Shown here piece by piece: positions 1 through 5,259 of a stretch of 5,259 nt of DNA. The stretch comes from Phycisphaerales bacterium. Lineage in GTDB: Bacteria; Planctomycetota; Phycisphaerae; Phycisphaerales; UBA1924. The translations under genes and the position numbers were made by a program. The stretch spans positions 1 to 5,259 of the forward strand of contig JAJDDL010000149.1 of NCBI GenBank assembly GCA_029260335.1, written 5' to 3'. Below the pieces are notes generated by a model, which was not told where the DNA came from, made no database searches, and saw nothing but the letters and a program-made list of their open reading frames with translations. Each line of letters opens with the position of its first letter. Position 1 is the stretch's first letter.

Positions 1-982
1 CATGATCGATGCGCCAGATTGGACGCTCGCGAGGCCACGTCCTGCCCGCGCCTTGTCCGTGCTGCGCGTGGGCATCGCGGGTACCGGGCGCGATCTGCGC
101 GAGCGACCAGGACCCGCTCGGGATATTCAGATCTCCGACGACGATGTCAGGCTCTGCAAAGCCAGTTGTTCCATCGGGCCGACGCCACGCGCCGATCGAG
201 TCCACCGCCTTGCGCACCACCGCCGCTCGATGCAGATTCGGATCGCTCGGCAGGTCCACAATCCAAACCACAGTCTTCTGGCCGTTGAGCGCTCGCGTGT
301 CCAAAACAAGAAAAACCGCCGCCCCACGGTCAAACGCCGCGTCTCCCTCATCTTCGGGGTCCATCCCATCGCGCACCCCCTGGAGCCCGAGCGAGGTCGA
401 GCCACTGGCCAGGATTTCGAAGCGAGAGGCAATCGCAAACCCATGCCGCCAAAGCACCGCGCCGCGCTCGCCATCGCCACTGGGCTCATGCACCATCGTG
501 TAGAGCATCTCCCGGCCCATTCCCCATCGCGGATTGGCGATGATCGCGAGGTCCGGCTCGTGCTCGCTCACGAGCTTCGGCGGAAACTCCAGCTTGTTAT
601 TCGCTGCGTTCCAGAAGACGATGCGCAGGTTGCCCTTGTCGGGCAAAGAAGATCGCCAGATCCCGTGCTCGCTGGCCATCGAGAACAGCGCGACGACGAC
701 AAACCCAAGCGGCACCACATGCACGCTCAAGATCCTGCGCAGCCCTATGCGCTGTGTTGGTCTTCGGCGCTCACGATTGCCCAGAACTAGCAATCGCGAG
801 AACACCAGCAACGCCAACGCCATCGCAAGGAATAGCTCCGTCGGCACCCAATGCACATATTGCGTGACAAGCCATCGATCGCTCGCCAAGCGCCCAATCG
901 CCCAAATCACCAGCACCAACAATGCCAGCACCCACGCGGCTCGGGCGAGCACCACACGCGTCATCTGAATGACTCGGCTCAT
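1..982 (-). CDS. Membrane-anchored endonuclease/exonuclease/phosphatase (EEP) domain protein, 3' end cut by window edge
   Basis: The minus-strand frame is open from an ATG at 982-980 to the left edge, giving 327 residues without a stop. The N-terminal third has three hydrophobic segments, at about residues 9-30, 48-68 and 84-102. An Arg-rich loop (70-83) lies between the second and third, so the positive-inside rule puts the C-terminal domain outside the cytoplasm. From about residue 118 an EEP (DNase I/exonuclease III/sphingomyelinase-like) fold follows: NLRIVFWN ending at N125, PDLAII (143-148), GDLNIPSGSW (283-292, carrying the Asp and Asn of the family), and RIDH at 323-327 with the terminal Asp-His pair D326/H327. 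The order and spacing fit the family. Oddly, the metal-binding Glu expected after PDxxxxQ is N150, and the His expected in the N-x-H strand is D243, so activity is uncertain. The substrate (nucleic acid, phospholipid or another phosphodiester) cannot be told. It lies 18 bases after mntR, probably in the same transcript. No clear Shine-Dalgarno is seen; an in-frame GTG at 988-986 is an alternative start. Confidence 0.85.
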   Translation of the reverse strand, partial: MSRVIQMTRVVLARAAWVLALLVLVIWAIGRLASDRWLVTQYVHWVPTELFLAMALALLVFSRLLVLGNRERRRPTQRIGLRRILSVHVVPLGFVVVALFSMASEHGIWRSSLPDKGNLRIVFWNAANNKLEFPPKLVSEHEPDLAIIANPRWGMGREMLYTMVHEPSGDGERGAVLWRHGFAIASRFEILASGSTSLGLQGVRDGMDPEDEGDAAFDRGAAVFLVLDTRALNGQKTVVWIVDLPSDPNLHRAAVVRKAVDSIGAWRRPDGTTGFAEPDIVVGDLNIPSGSWSLAQIAPGTRDAHAQHGQGAGRTWPRERPIWRIDH

Positions 983-1000
983 GCGCACAACCCGAGCGTA

Positions 1001-1444
1001 TCAGGCCTGAGACGCCAGACGATCGGCCAGCCGTCGCATCGCCTGCACCGTCGCGTCCGACACATGGTGCTCGATCCCCTCTGCATCGATCTGCGCCTGC
1101 TTGGCCGGAACCCCCATCTCGAGCAAGAACCGAAGCACAACCTCGTGTCGCTCTCGCGATTTCTTGGCCAAGCGACGCCCCTTGGCGGTCAGCCCAATCG
1201 GCCGATAGGGCTCGGTCTCGGCGAGCCCCTGCTTGACCAAACGCTCGATCGTCCGCACGACCGTGACATGGCTCACGCCCATCATCGGCGCGAGATCGCG
1301 CACCCGACACTCGCCGTGCTCATCGATCACGTCGGCGATCGCTTCGACATAGTCCTCGGCGGTCTCGTCGGCGTGGGCCGCTCTCGTGGTTCGAAACCCG
1401 CGCGCCCGCGTCTCCAACCCCTGATGCGCCCCCTTCTTCGCCAA
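1001..1444 (-). CDS. mntR: Manganese-responsive transcriptional regulator MntR (DtxR family)
   Basis: This 147-residue protein is a metal-dependent DNA-binding repressor. In the known family it binds Mn(II) and then represses manganese import, or controls export, by binding operators as a dimer. A winged helix-turn-helix covers about residues 28-93, with recognition-helix sequence GVSHVTVVRTIERL (56-69) and the wing ending in GLTAKG. The metal-binding dimerisation domain follows (about 94-143). By comparison with Bacillus MntR, all six metal ligands are present: D31 and E34 in EDYVE, H100 in ERHEVV, and E122, E125, H126 in EGIEHH. The N-terminal extension of about 25 residues and the overall sequence look closer to the proteobacterial (E. 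coli-like) MntR. It lacks the SH3-like third domain of DtxR/IdeR, which fits MntR and not an iron regulator. The start is a TTG at 1444-1442, supported by AAGGAG six bases upstream. It follows the DUF167 gene by 3 bases. No manganese transporter is in the window, so its target is elsewhere. Confidence 0.93.
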   Translation of the reverse strand: MAKKGAHQGLETRARGFRTTRAAHADETAEDYVEAIADVIDEHGECRVRDLAPMMGVSHVTVVRTIERLVKQGLAETEPYRPIGLTAKGRRLAKKSRERHEVVLRFLLEMGVPAKQAQIDAEGIEHHVSDATVQAMRRLADRLASQA

Positions 1445-1447
1445 CCG

Positions 1448-1744
1448 CTACTCCTTCAGCCCAAAGCTCCGGGCCGCCTCATCGATTGTCATATGATCGA
1501 CGCGCCAGAGCTTCTCAGCGCTCGTCTGGCCCTTGACTAGTTGCACGCGATCCTTGGAGACCTCGAGCGTCTTCGCCAGCAGTGCCCCGATCGCCTTATT
1601 TGCCTTGCCTTCTTCGGGCGGAGCCGCCACCCGCACCTTCAGCCGATCCCCGAGCGGCCCTGCGATCTGGTCCCGAGATGCCCCGGGTACCGCTTTGACC
1701 CGTATCAGCACCCCATCGCCATCTTCACTGAGAATTCCATCCAT
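1448..1744 (-). CDS. DUF167/YggU-family small protein
   Basis: This small protein (98 residues from the chosen start) belongs to the DUF167 (YggU/UPF0235) family, which is widespread and has no settled biochemical function. The hallmarks are visible: a strand with RVKAVPGASRD, then KVRVAAPPEEGKAN with the conserved PPxxGKAN loop, an alpha-helix with AIGALLAKTL, and a strand with VQLVKGQTSAEKLWRV, in the expected order and over the usual length of about 95-100 residues. I chose the ATG at 1744-1742 because it gives the family's typical length and a GGAG sits four bases upstream. An in-frame ATG at 1774-1772 would add ten residues but leaves only 18 bp to the divergent glycosyltransferase and has a poor ribosome-binding site. 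It is the first gene of the minus-strand cluster with mntR and the EEP gene; its final codons carry the mntR Shine-Dalgarno. Confidence 0.88.
   Translation of the reverse strand: MDGILSEDGDGVLIRVKAVPGASRDQIAGPLGDRLKVRVAAPPEEGKANKAIGALLAKTLEVSKDRVQLVKGQTSAEKLWRVDHMTIDEAARSFGLKE
1451..1456 (-). promoter_or_regulatory. Shine-Dalgarno for mntR
   Basis: On the minus strand AAGGAG lies in the last codons of the DUF167 gene, directly before its TAG stop (1450-1448), and six bases upstream of the TTG at 1444. This is the best ribosome-binding site seen in the window and it decides the non-ATG start of mntR. It also suggests that the ribosome finishing DUF167 can restart on mntR. Confidence 0.75.
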
Positions 1745-1792
1745 CGCGCTCCATCGTTGACTCCCCGCCTCCATCGATCCATCATCAGAGCT
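1745..1792. promoter_or_regulatory. Divergent intergenic region, probable two-way promoter
   Basis: This gap separates the minus-strand DUF167-mntR-EEP cluster from the plus-strand glycosyltransferase-helicase pair, so it or its flanks should hold promoters for both. I see no convincing -35/-10 pair and no clear MntR-type palindrome. What is visible is the hexamer TCCATC repeated at 1736, 1740, 1750, 1770 and 1778 (GATGGA on the other strand). If the DUF167 gene started at 1774 the gap would shrink to 18 bp and the promoters would lie inside coding sequence. Confidence 0.4.
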
Positions 1793-2698
1793 ATGGCAGA
1801 GCCGCTGGACCTCTCGGTCGCGATCATGTGCAAGGACAACGAGGACACGATCCGCCAGACGCTGGATTCGATTGCGCCCCTCGCCTCAGAGATCGTCGCC
1901 ATCGATTCGGGCTCGACCGATCGCACGATGGACATCCTTCGTGAGTACGGCGCCCGCATCGAGGAGCACCCCTGGCAGGGCTATATCGAAACCTGCCAGA
2001 TCGCCCTGGAGCTTTGCACGAAGTCCTGGGTGCTCGCGATTGATACCGATGAATCCATCGGCGCGGCCCTCGCCCATTCGATCCGTACCGCGCTTCCGAC
2101 CGCGCAAGCAACGACCGCCGGGTTCCGCGTCAATCGCAAGGTCTGGTACCGCGGGCGATACCTCGAGCACGCCTGGCAGCCCGAATGGCGTCTACGCATC
2201 GTCCGCCGATCGCTCATTCCAGAGGCAATCCGCTCAATGGGCGTCGAGCCTCATCACCGCATCGATTGGGTCAAGCCCGATCCGAACATGCAACTCGTGG
2301 ATCTGCAGGGCGACATGCGCCACGACACGATCCGCAATCTCGCGAGTTTCCTCTCAGGCCAGATCCGGCTGGCCGACCAGGGCGCAGCGTCCATGGTCGC
2401 CCAGGGCAAACGCCCGAGCAGAATGCGGATCGTCACTTCGCCGCTCGGGGCCTTGCTCAAGCAGATCGTGCTCAAAAAGGCCTGGCGCGACGGCTGGCGG
2501 GGCTGGGTTGCCGCCGGATCCGCGGCCCTGGCAACCCTGGCCAAATACGTCATCCTCTTTGACCGCGCAAACCAATCGACGGCCCCCACTGAATCCCCGG
2601 CCCGGCCTGAATATGATGCTCCGACTCGCTCCTCGCCGACTTCTTCCACTTCTGGACCCTCGGCAGGACCCTACCCGAGCAAGACGGAGCAGCAATGA
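1793..2698 (+). CDS. Family 2 glycosyltransferase, WaaE/KdtX-like
   Basis: This is a 301-residue GT-A-fold glycosyltransferase that should move a sugar from a nucleotide-sugar donor to an envelope glycan, on the cytoplasmic face of the membrane. Family 2 features are clear: LSVAIMCKDNEDTIRQTLDSI at the N-terminus (from residue 7), EIVAIDSGSTDRT (33-45), PWQGY (60-64) followed by a helix, and the metal/nucleotide-binding IDTDE (83-87, matching the usual LDADE). Then come FRVNRKVWYRGRYLEHAW (111-128) and WRLRIVRR (132-139), and GDMRHDTI (173-180), in the order seen in WaaE/KdtX lipopolysaccharide-core enzymes. A Trp- and Ala-rich hydrophobic stretch at about 231-257 is probably a membrane-associating helix, as in relatives. 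Residues 260-301 form a Ser/Thr/Pro-rich tail, probably disordered. I chose the ATG at 1793 because the family homology begins straight after it; the frame is open further upstream but lies antisense to DUF167. The acceptor and sugar cannot be told. The stop overlaps the helicase start by four bases. Confidence 0.88.
   Translation: MAEPLDLSVAIMCKDNEDTIRQTLDSIAPLASEIVAIDSGSTDRTMDILREYGARIEEHPWQGYIETCQIALELCTKSWVLAIDTDESIGAALAHSIRTALPTAQATTAGFRVNRKVWYRGRYLEHAWQPEWRLRIVRRSLIPEAIRSMGVEPHHRIDWVKPDPNMQLVDLQGDMRHDTIRNLASFLSGQIRLADQGAASMVAQGKRPSRMRIVTSPLGALLKQIVLKKAWRDGWRGWVAAGSAALATLAKYVILFDRANQSTAPTESPARPEYDAPTRSSPTSSTSGPSAGPYPSKTEQQ
2686..2689 (+). promoter_or_regulatory. Shine-Dalgarno for the DEAD-box helicase gene
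   Basis: GGAG lies five bases before the ATG at 2695, inside the last codons of the glycosyltransferase gene. It supports this start, which overlaps the previous stop as ATGA, and suggests translational coupling. Confidence 0.6.
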
Positions 2699-4293
2699 GT
2701 GATTCCCCCGCCGACGAACCAACCGGCGACGCCCCCCAAGAAACACCCCAAAGCGTCGAAGGCGAACCTACGAAGAAGAAGCGTCGACGCAGACGCCGTC
2801 GCGGCGGGGCCTCTGAGTCAGAAGGCACCGCCAACGCCGGCTCAGATCAATCTGCGCCCGCCGAGACCGAAGCCGACGCCCCACGCCCAAAGAAGACCAA
2901 GCAGGCCCTTCCGCCGATCGCGAGCGACCCCGAGGTCTTCGCCGTCGACAAGACTTTCGCCGACCTGGGCCTCAACGAGACTCTGCTCGGCGCGCTCGAT
3001 CACGCCGGGTTCAAGCACCCGACGCATATCCAGCACCAACTGATCCCGCCCGCACTCACCGGCGGCGACATCCTGGGCCAGGCCAAGACCGGCACGGGCA
3101 AGACCGCCGCGTTCGGCCTGCCCATCTTGCACATGGTCGAGAAGGGCAAGCCATTCCAGGCTCTGATCCTGAGCCCCACGCGCGAACTGGCCATCCAGAT
3201 CCGCGATGGCCTGCGCGACCTTGCAGCCCAGACCGGCCTGCGCCTCACCGCGGTCTACGGCGGCCAGCGCATGCACACCCAGATCCAGGAACTCGAACGC
3301 GGCCCCGAGATCATCGTCGGCACGCCCGGACGCATCATGGACATGGTTGGTCGCGGCCACCTGCGCTTCGACAAAATCAAGTTCGCGGTCCTCGACGAGG
3401 TCGACAGAATGCTCGACATCGGTTTCCGCGAAGACATCCGCAAGATCCTCGGCCAGTGCCCCAAGGAACGCCAGACCATCATGGTCAGCGCCACGCTCAG
3501 TCCCGAGATCGAAGACCTCGCGCGCCGATACATGAATCGGCCGGACAAGATCGTCACGACCTCAGGCTCGCTCACGGTCAAGATCGTCGAGCAGCACTAC
3601 CTCACCGTTGAGCCCTGGGACAAGAAGAAGCTCTTGCACCACCTGCTCACGCACGAGGAGCCGGCGCTCACGCTCATCTTCTGCCGCCTCAAGCGCACCG
3701 TCGATGATCTCGATCGCTATCTCCGCCAGAACGGCATCGAATCGCACGCGATCCACGGCGACCTTCGCCAATCCAAGCGCGAACAGGTCATCAAGGAACT
3801 CCGCACAGGCAGTCTCGAAGTGTTGATCGCCTCAGACCTCGCCGCACGCGGGCTCGATGTCGTCGGCATTAGCCACGTCATCAACTACGACCTGCCCGAA
3901 GACCCGGATCTGTATGTCCATCGCATCGGCCGCACCGCGCGGGCCGGCCGAGGCGGCATCGCCTGGAGCTTCGTGACGCCAGCGCAGGGCAAGCTGCTCA
4001 CGCACATCGAGTTGCTCATCAACGCGCAGATCGATCGCATGGAGTACCCCGACTTCGACTACACCGAACGCCCCGACAACTGGAAGGACGACACGCCGAC
4101 GCGTCCGATCGCAAAGGTCGACGCCCCGCCGCCGGTGAATCGCATGGCAGGCCCGGCCATCCCCACGAGCAAGCCCAAGGACGCCAAGTCGCAGAAGAAA
4201 CTCGACGAGAAGTTCCCCGGCGGGATCGTGCCGACCAAGCTCCCGGCCAAACGCATGCACGGCAAGCTCTCGACGGGCCGCGGCAAGAGGTAG
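2695..4293 (+). CDS. DEAD-box ATP-dependent RNA helicase (RhlE/CshA-like), DEVD variant
   Basis: This 532-residue cytoplasmic protein unwinds or remodels RNA using ATP; members act in ribosome assembly, RNA decay or cold adaptation. All core motifs are present: a Q motif (F88, with PTHIQ at 109-113), Walker A AKTGTGKT (130-137), PTRELA (161-166), GG (189-190), TPGR (210-213), motif II DEVD (234-237), SAT (265-267), motif IV LIFC (327-330), motif V with SDLAARGLD (380-388) and motif VI HRIGRTAR (409-416). Two are variants: DEVD for DEAD, and RTAR where RTGR is usual. The residues needed for ATP chemistry (K136, D234, E235, and the Arg residues of motif VI) are kept, so it should be active. The N-terminal tail of about 85 residues is acidic/Pro-rich around a basic block, KKK plus seven Arg (27-36). 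The C-terminal tail (about 465-532) is rich in Lys and Pro. Both probably bind RNA or partners. I do not assign a gene symbol because RhlE, CshA and DeaD cannot be separated safely here. It is probably cotranscribed with the glycosyltransferase. Confidence 0.96.
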   Translation: MSDSPADEPTGDAPQETPQSVEGEPTKKKRRRRRRRGGASESEGTANAGSDQSAPAETEADAPRPKKTKQALPPIASDPEVFAVDKTFADLGLNETLLGALDHAGFKHPTHIQHQLIPPALTGGDILGQAKTGTGKTAAFGLPILHMVEKGKPFQALILSPTRELAIQIRDGLRDLAAQTGLRLTAVYGGQRMHTQIQELERGPEIIVGTPGRIMDMVGRGHLRFDKIKFAVLDEVDRMLDIGFREDIRKILGQCPKERQTIMVSATLSPEIEDLARRYMNRPDKIVTTSGSLTVKIVEQHYLTVEPWDKKKLLHHLLTHEEPALTLIFCRLKRTVDDLDRYLRQNGIESHAIHGDLRQSKREQVIKELRTGSLEVLIASDLAARGLDVVGISHVINYDLPEDPDLYVHRIGRTARAGRGGIAWSFVTPAQGKLLTHIELLINAQIDRMEYPDFDYTERPDNWKDDTPTRPIAKVDAPPPVNRMAGPAIPTSKPKDAKSQKKLDEKFPGGIVPTKLPAKRMHGKLSTGRGKR

Positions 4294-4306
4294 ATCCGCC
4301 TTGCCG
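4281..4306. repeat. Small inverted repeat across the helicase stop codon
   Basis: CGGCAAG at 4281-4287 and CTTGCCG at 4300-4306 form a perfect 7-bp stem with a 12-base loop that contains the helicase TAG stop (4291-4293). It could be a weak hairpin at the transcript end. There is no U-tract after it, so it is not a classic intrinsic terminator, and a 7-bp GC-rich match could be chance. Confidence 0.35.
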
Positions 4307-4333
4307 GTGCCGTGGTAAGAGCGAGTCTTCGAG

Positions 4334-4404
4334 CGAATGCCACGCCGAACGCACGGCCGTCTGGGTGCCTTCTAGGATCTTCTGCGCGCTCTGCGTGGCG
4401 TTCG
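4334..4404. repeat. Imperfect inverted repeat in the helicase-peptidase gap
   Basis: CGAATGCCACGC (4334-4345) is matched by GCGTGGCGTTCG (4393-4404). The arms pair over 12 positions, one of them a G-U pair in RNA read on the plus strand, around a loop of 47 bases. It lies in the 164-bp non-coding gap 4294-4457. It may be a transcript-end structure, a leader structure of the peptidase gene, or the trace of a small repeat element. No T-tract follows it. I see no tRNA, riboswitch consensus or clear promoter in the rest of the gap. Confidence 0.4.
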
Positions 4405-4457
4405 TCGCATAGCCTCCTCACCGCACGGTACCGCATTGCCCTGCATAACCTCCGCGC

Positions 4458-5259
4458 ATGTCGATCCACCAAGACCGTCGCACGCAGCACATCGATTGGC
4501 TGACCGCGCTCACCAGCGTGCCCACCGCGACCGGGCATGAGCATTTGGTCCAGGCGTGGATCGACGACTGGCTTGCAGAACGTCCTGAACTCACTTGCGA
4601 ATCTGACGAAATCGGCAATCGGACGATCTCGTTCAAAGACGTCGAGCCCGCCGAGCGGCCGGTGTACTTTACTGCCCACCTGGACCACCCGGCATTCCAC
4701 ATCGAGTCGGTTAACGGCACGTCGCTCGAACTGACCTTCCGCGGCGGTGTCATGGACGATTATTTCAACGAGGGAAAGGTCGTCGCACACACGCCCACTG
4801 GCCAACGCGTCCGCGGACGCTTGCTTGGCACAACAGGCGACCAGGAGCCGTTCAAGCGATTCAGTTGCGAGTTGGAGGCAGACGAAGGTGTCCAGCCCGG
4901 CGACTTTGCGACCTGGGACCTTCCTGACGGCAAGATCGAAGACGGCATCTTGCGCACGCCTGTGTGCGATGACCTCGCCGCGGCAGCCGCGGCTCTGGCT
5001 GCGATCGACGAACTCCGTTTGGCGTGCAACGCGGGCGAACCTGTCGGCGATGTCCGCTTGCTTTTCACGCTCGCCGAGGAAGTTGGCTTCGTCGGCGCGA
5101 TTGGCGCGTGCAAGCTCGGCACGATTCCCAAGGGCGCACGCCTGATCGCCCTGGAAAACAGCCGGGCGATGTCCGAAGCGCCCATCGGCGAGGGCCCGAT
5201 CGTTCGCGTCGGCGATCGCCTGAGCATCTTCAGCCCCGCGCTTACAAAGGCCGTCTGCC
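4458..5259 (+). CDS. M42-family-like metallopeptidase (glutamyl aminopeptidase/endoglucanase type), 3' end cut by window edge
   Basis: The frame is open from ATG 4458 to the right edge, giving 267 residues of a probably 340-370-residue enzyme. M42 proteins are cytoplasmic di-metal (Zn or Co) aminopeptidases that trim short peptides, often as large tetrahedral complexes; some were misnamed cellulases. Visible features in order are: an N-terminal helix with LTALTSVPTATGHEHLV (15-31); DEIGNR (50-55); the first metal site TAHLDHPAF (72-80; H74, D76); the inserted domain (about 85-160); CDDLA (170-174), with D171 as the probable bridging Asp; TLAEEVGFVGA (204-214), with E207 as the probable general base and E208 as a ligand; and ALENSRA (231-237), where M42 enzymes normally have Asp and E233 stands here. 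The last conserved His would lie beyond the window. An M20/M28-type relative is possible, but the EEVGFVGA block is most like M42. The ATG was chosen because homology starts just after it; no Shine-Dalgarno is evident. Confidence 0.85.
   Translation, partial: MSIHQDRRTQHIDWLTALTSVPTATGHEHLVQAWIDDWLAERPELTCESDEIGNRTISFKDVEPAERPVYFTAHLDHPAFHIESVNGTSLELTFRGGVMDDYFNEGKVVAHTPTGQRVRGRLLGTTGDQEPFKRFSCELEADEGVQPGDFATWDLPDGKIEDGILRTPVCDDLAAAAAALAAIDELRLACNAGEPVGDVRLLFTLAEEVGFVGAIGACKLGTIPKGARLIALENSRAMSEAPIGEGPIVRVGDRLSIFSPALTKAVC

Noticed and set aside
2..790. Plus-strand open frame of 262 codons at the left edge
   Set aside because: It is antisense to the EEP gene, its translation is Arg/His/Pro-rich with no recognisable domain, and the minus-strand frame has clear family motifs.
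1..1510. Near-repeat of ATGATCGAYGCGCCAGA at 2 and about 1494
   Set aside because: Only about 17 bases match, with one difference, and CGATC-type words are very common in this DNA; the two copies lie in unrelated coding sequences (EEP and DUF167).
851..1540. Plus-strand open frame of 229 codons
   Set aside because: It is antisense to mntR and part of DUF167, both well supported; the translation has no domain and looks like a GC-rich shadow frame.
1541..1792. 84-codon N-terminal extension of the glycosyltransferase frame
   Set aside because: It is antisense to the DUF167 gene and shows no glycosyltransferase sequence; family homology begins right after the ATG at 1793.
2842..3360. Minus-strand open frame of 172 codons inside the helicase
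   Set aside because: It overlaps conserved helicase motifs on the other strand and encodes no recognisable protein.
4281..4306. Intrinsic terminator after the helicase
   Set aside because: The stem spans the stop codon and no T-run follows, so I list it only as a small inverted repeat.
4059..4805. Minus-strand open frame of 248 codons across the helicase end, the gap and the peptidase start
   Set aside because: It crosses two genes and a non-coding gap, has no domain, and both overlapped genes are firmly identified on the plus strand.

Overview
The window is GC-rich (by eye a little above 60%) chromosomal DNA, densely coded, with short intergenic gaps and no mobile element, CRISPR array, tRNA or rRNA that I can see. 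The gene content, the GC-rich codons, weak or absent Shine-Dalgarno sequences at several starts, and a DEAD-box helicase with a Lys/Arg-rich N-terminal tail suggest a planctomycete, perhaps of the Phycisphaerae group. That placement is an inference from style and not from a marker gene.

Layout. The left third is a minus-strand cluster read from about 1744 down to the left edge: a small DUF167/YggU-family protein, then mntR (manganese-responsive DtxR-family repressor), then a membrane-anchored endonuclease/exonuclease/phosphatase (EEP) domain protein cut by the window start. The three are separated by only 3 and 18 bases, so they are probably one transcript. A gap of about 50 bp (1745-1792) separates this from a plus-strand pair: a family 2 glycosyltransferase of the WaaE/KdtX type (1793-2698) whose stop codon overlaps by 4 bases (ATGA) the start of a DEAD-box RNA helicase (2695-4293). 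After a 164-bp gap holding two inverted repeats, a plus-strand M42-like metallopeptidase (4458 onward) runs off the right edge.

How they fit together. Nothing shows a single shared pathway. mntR implies manganese homeostasis, but no Mn transporter is in view. The glycosyltransferase is probably an envelope glycan enzyme, and the helicase is RNA metabolism; their overlap suggests translational coupling and not a shared reaction. Divergent transcription from 1745-1792 probably serves both operons.

I did not find a convincing new multi-gene system. The observations most worth a second look are the EEP protein, in which two normally catalytic residues (Glu and His) appear replaced, the variant motif II (DEVD) and motif VI (RTAR) of the helicase, a Glu in place of the usual metal-ligand Asp in the M42-like peptidase, and the strong excess of the palindrome CGATCG across the window.
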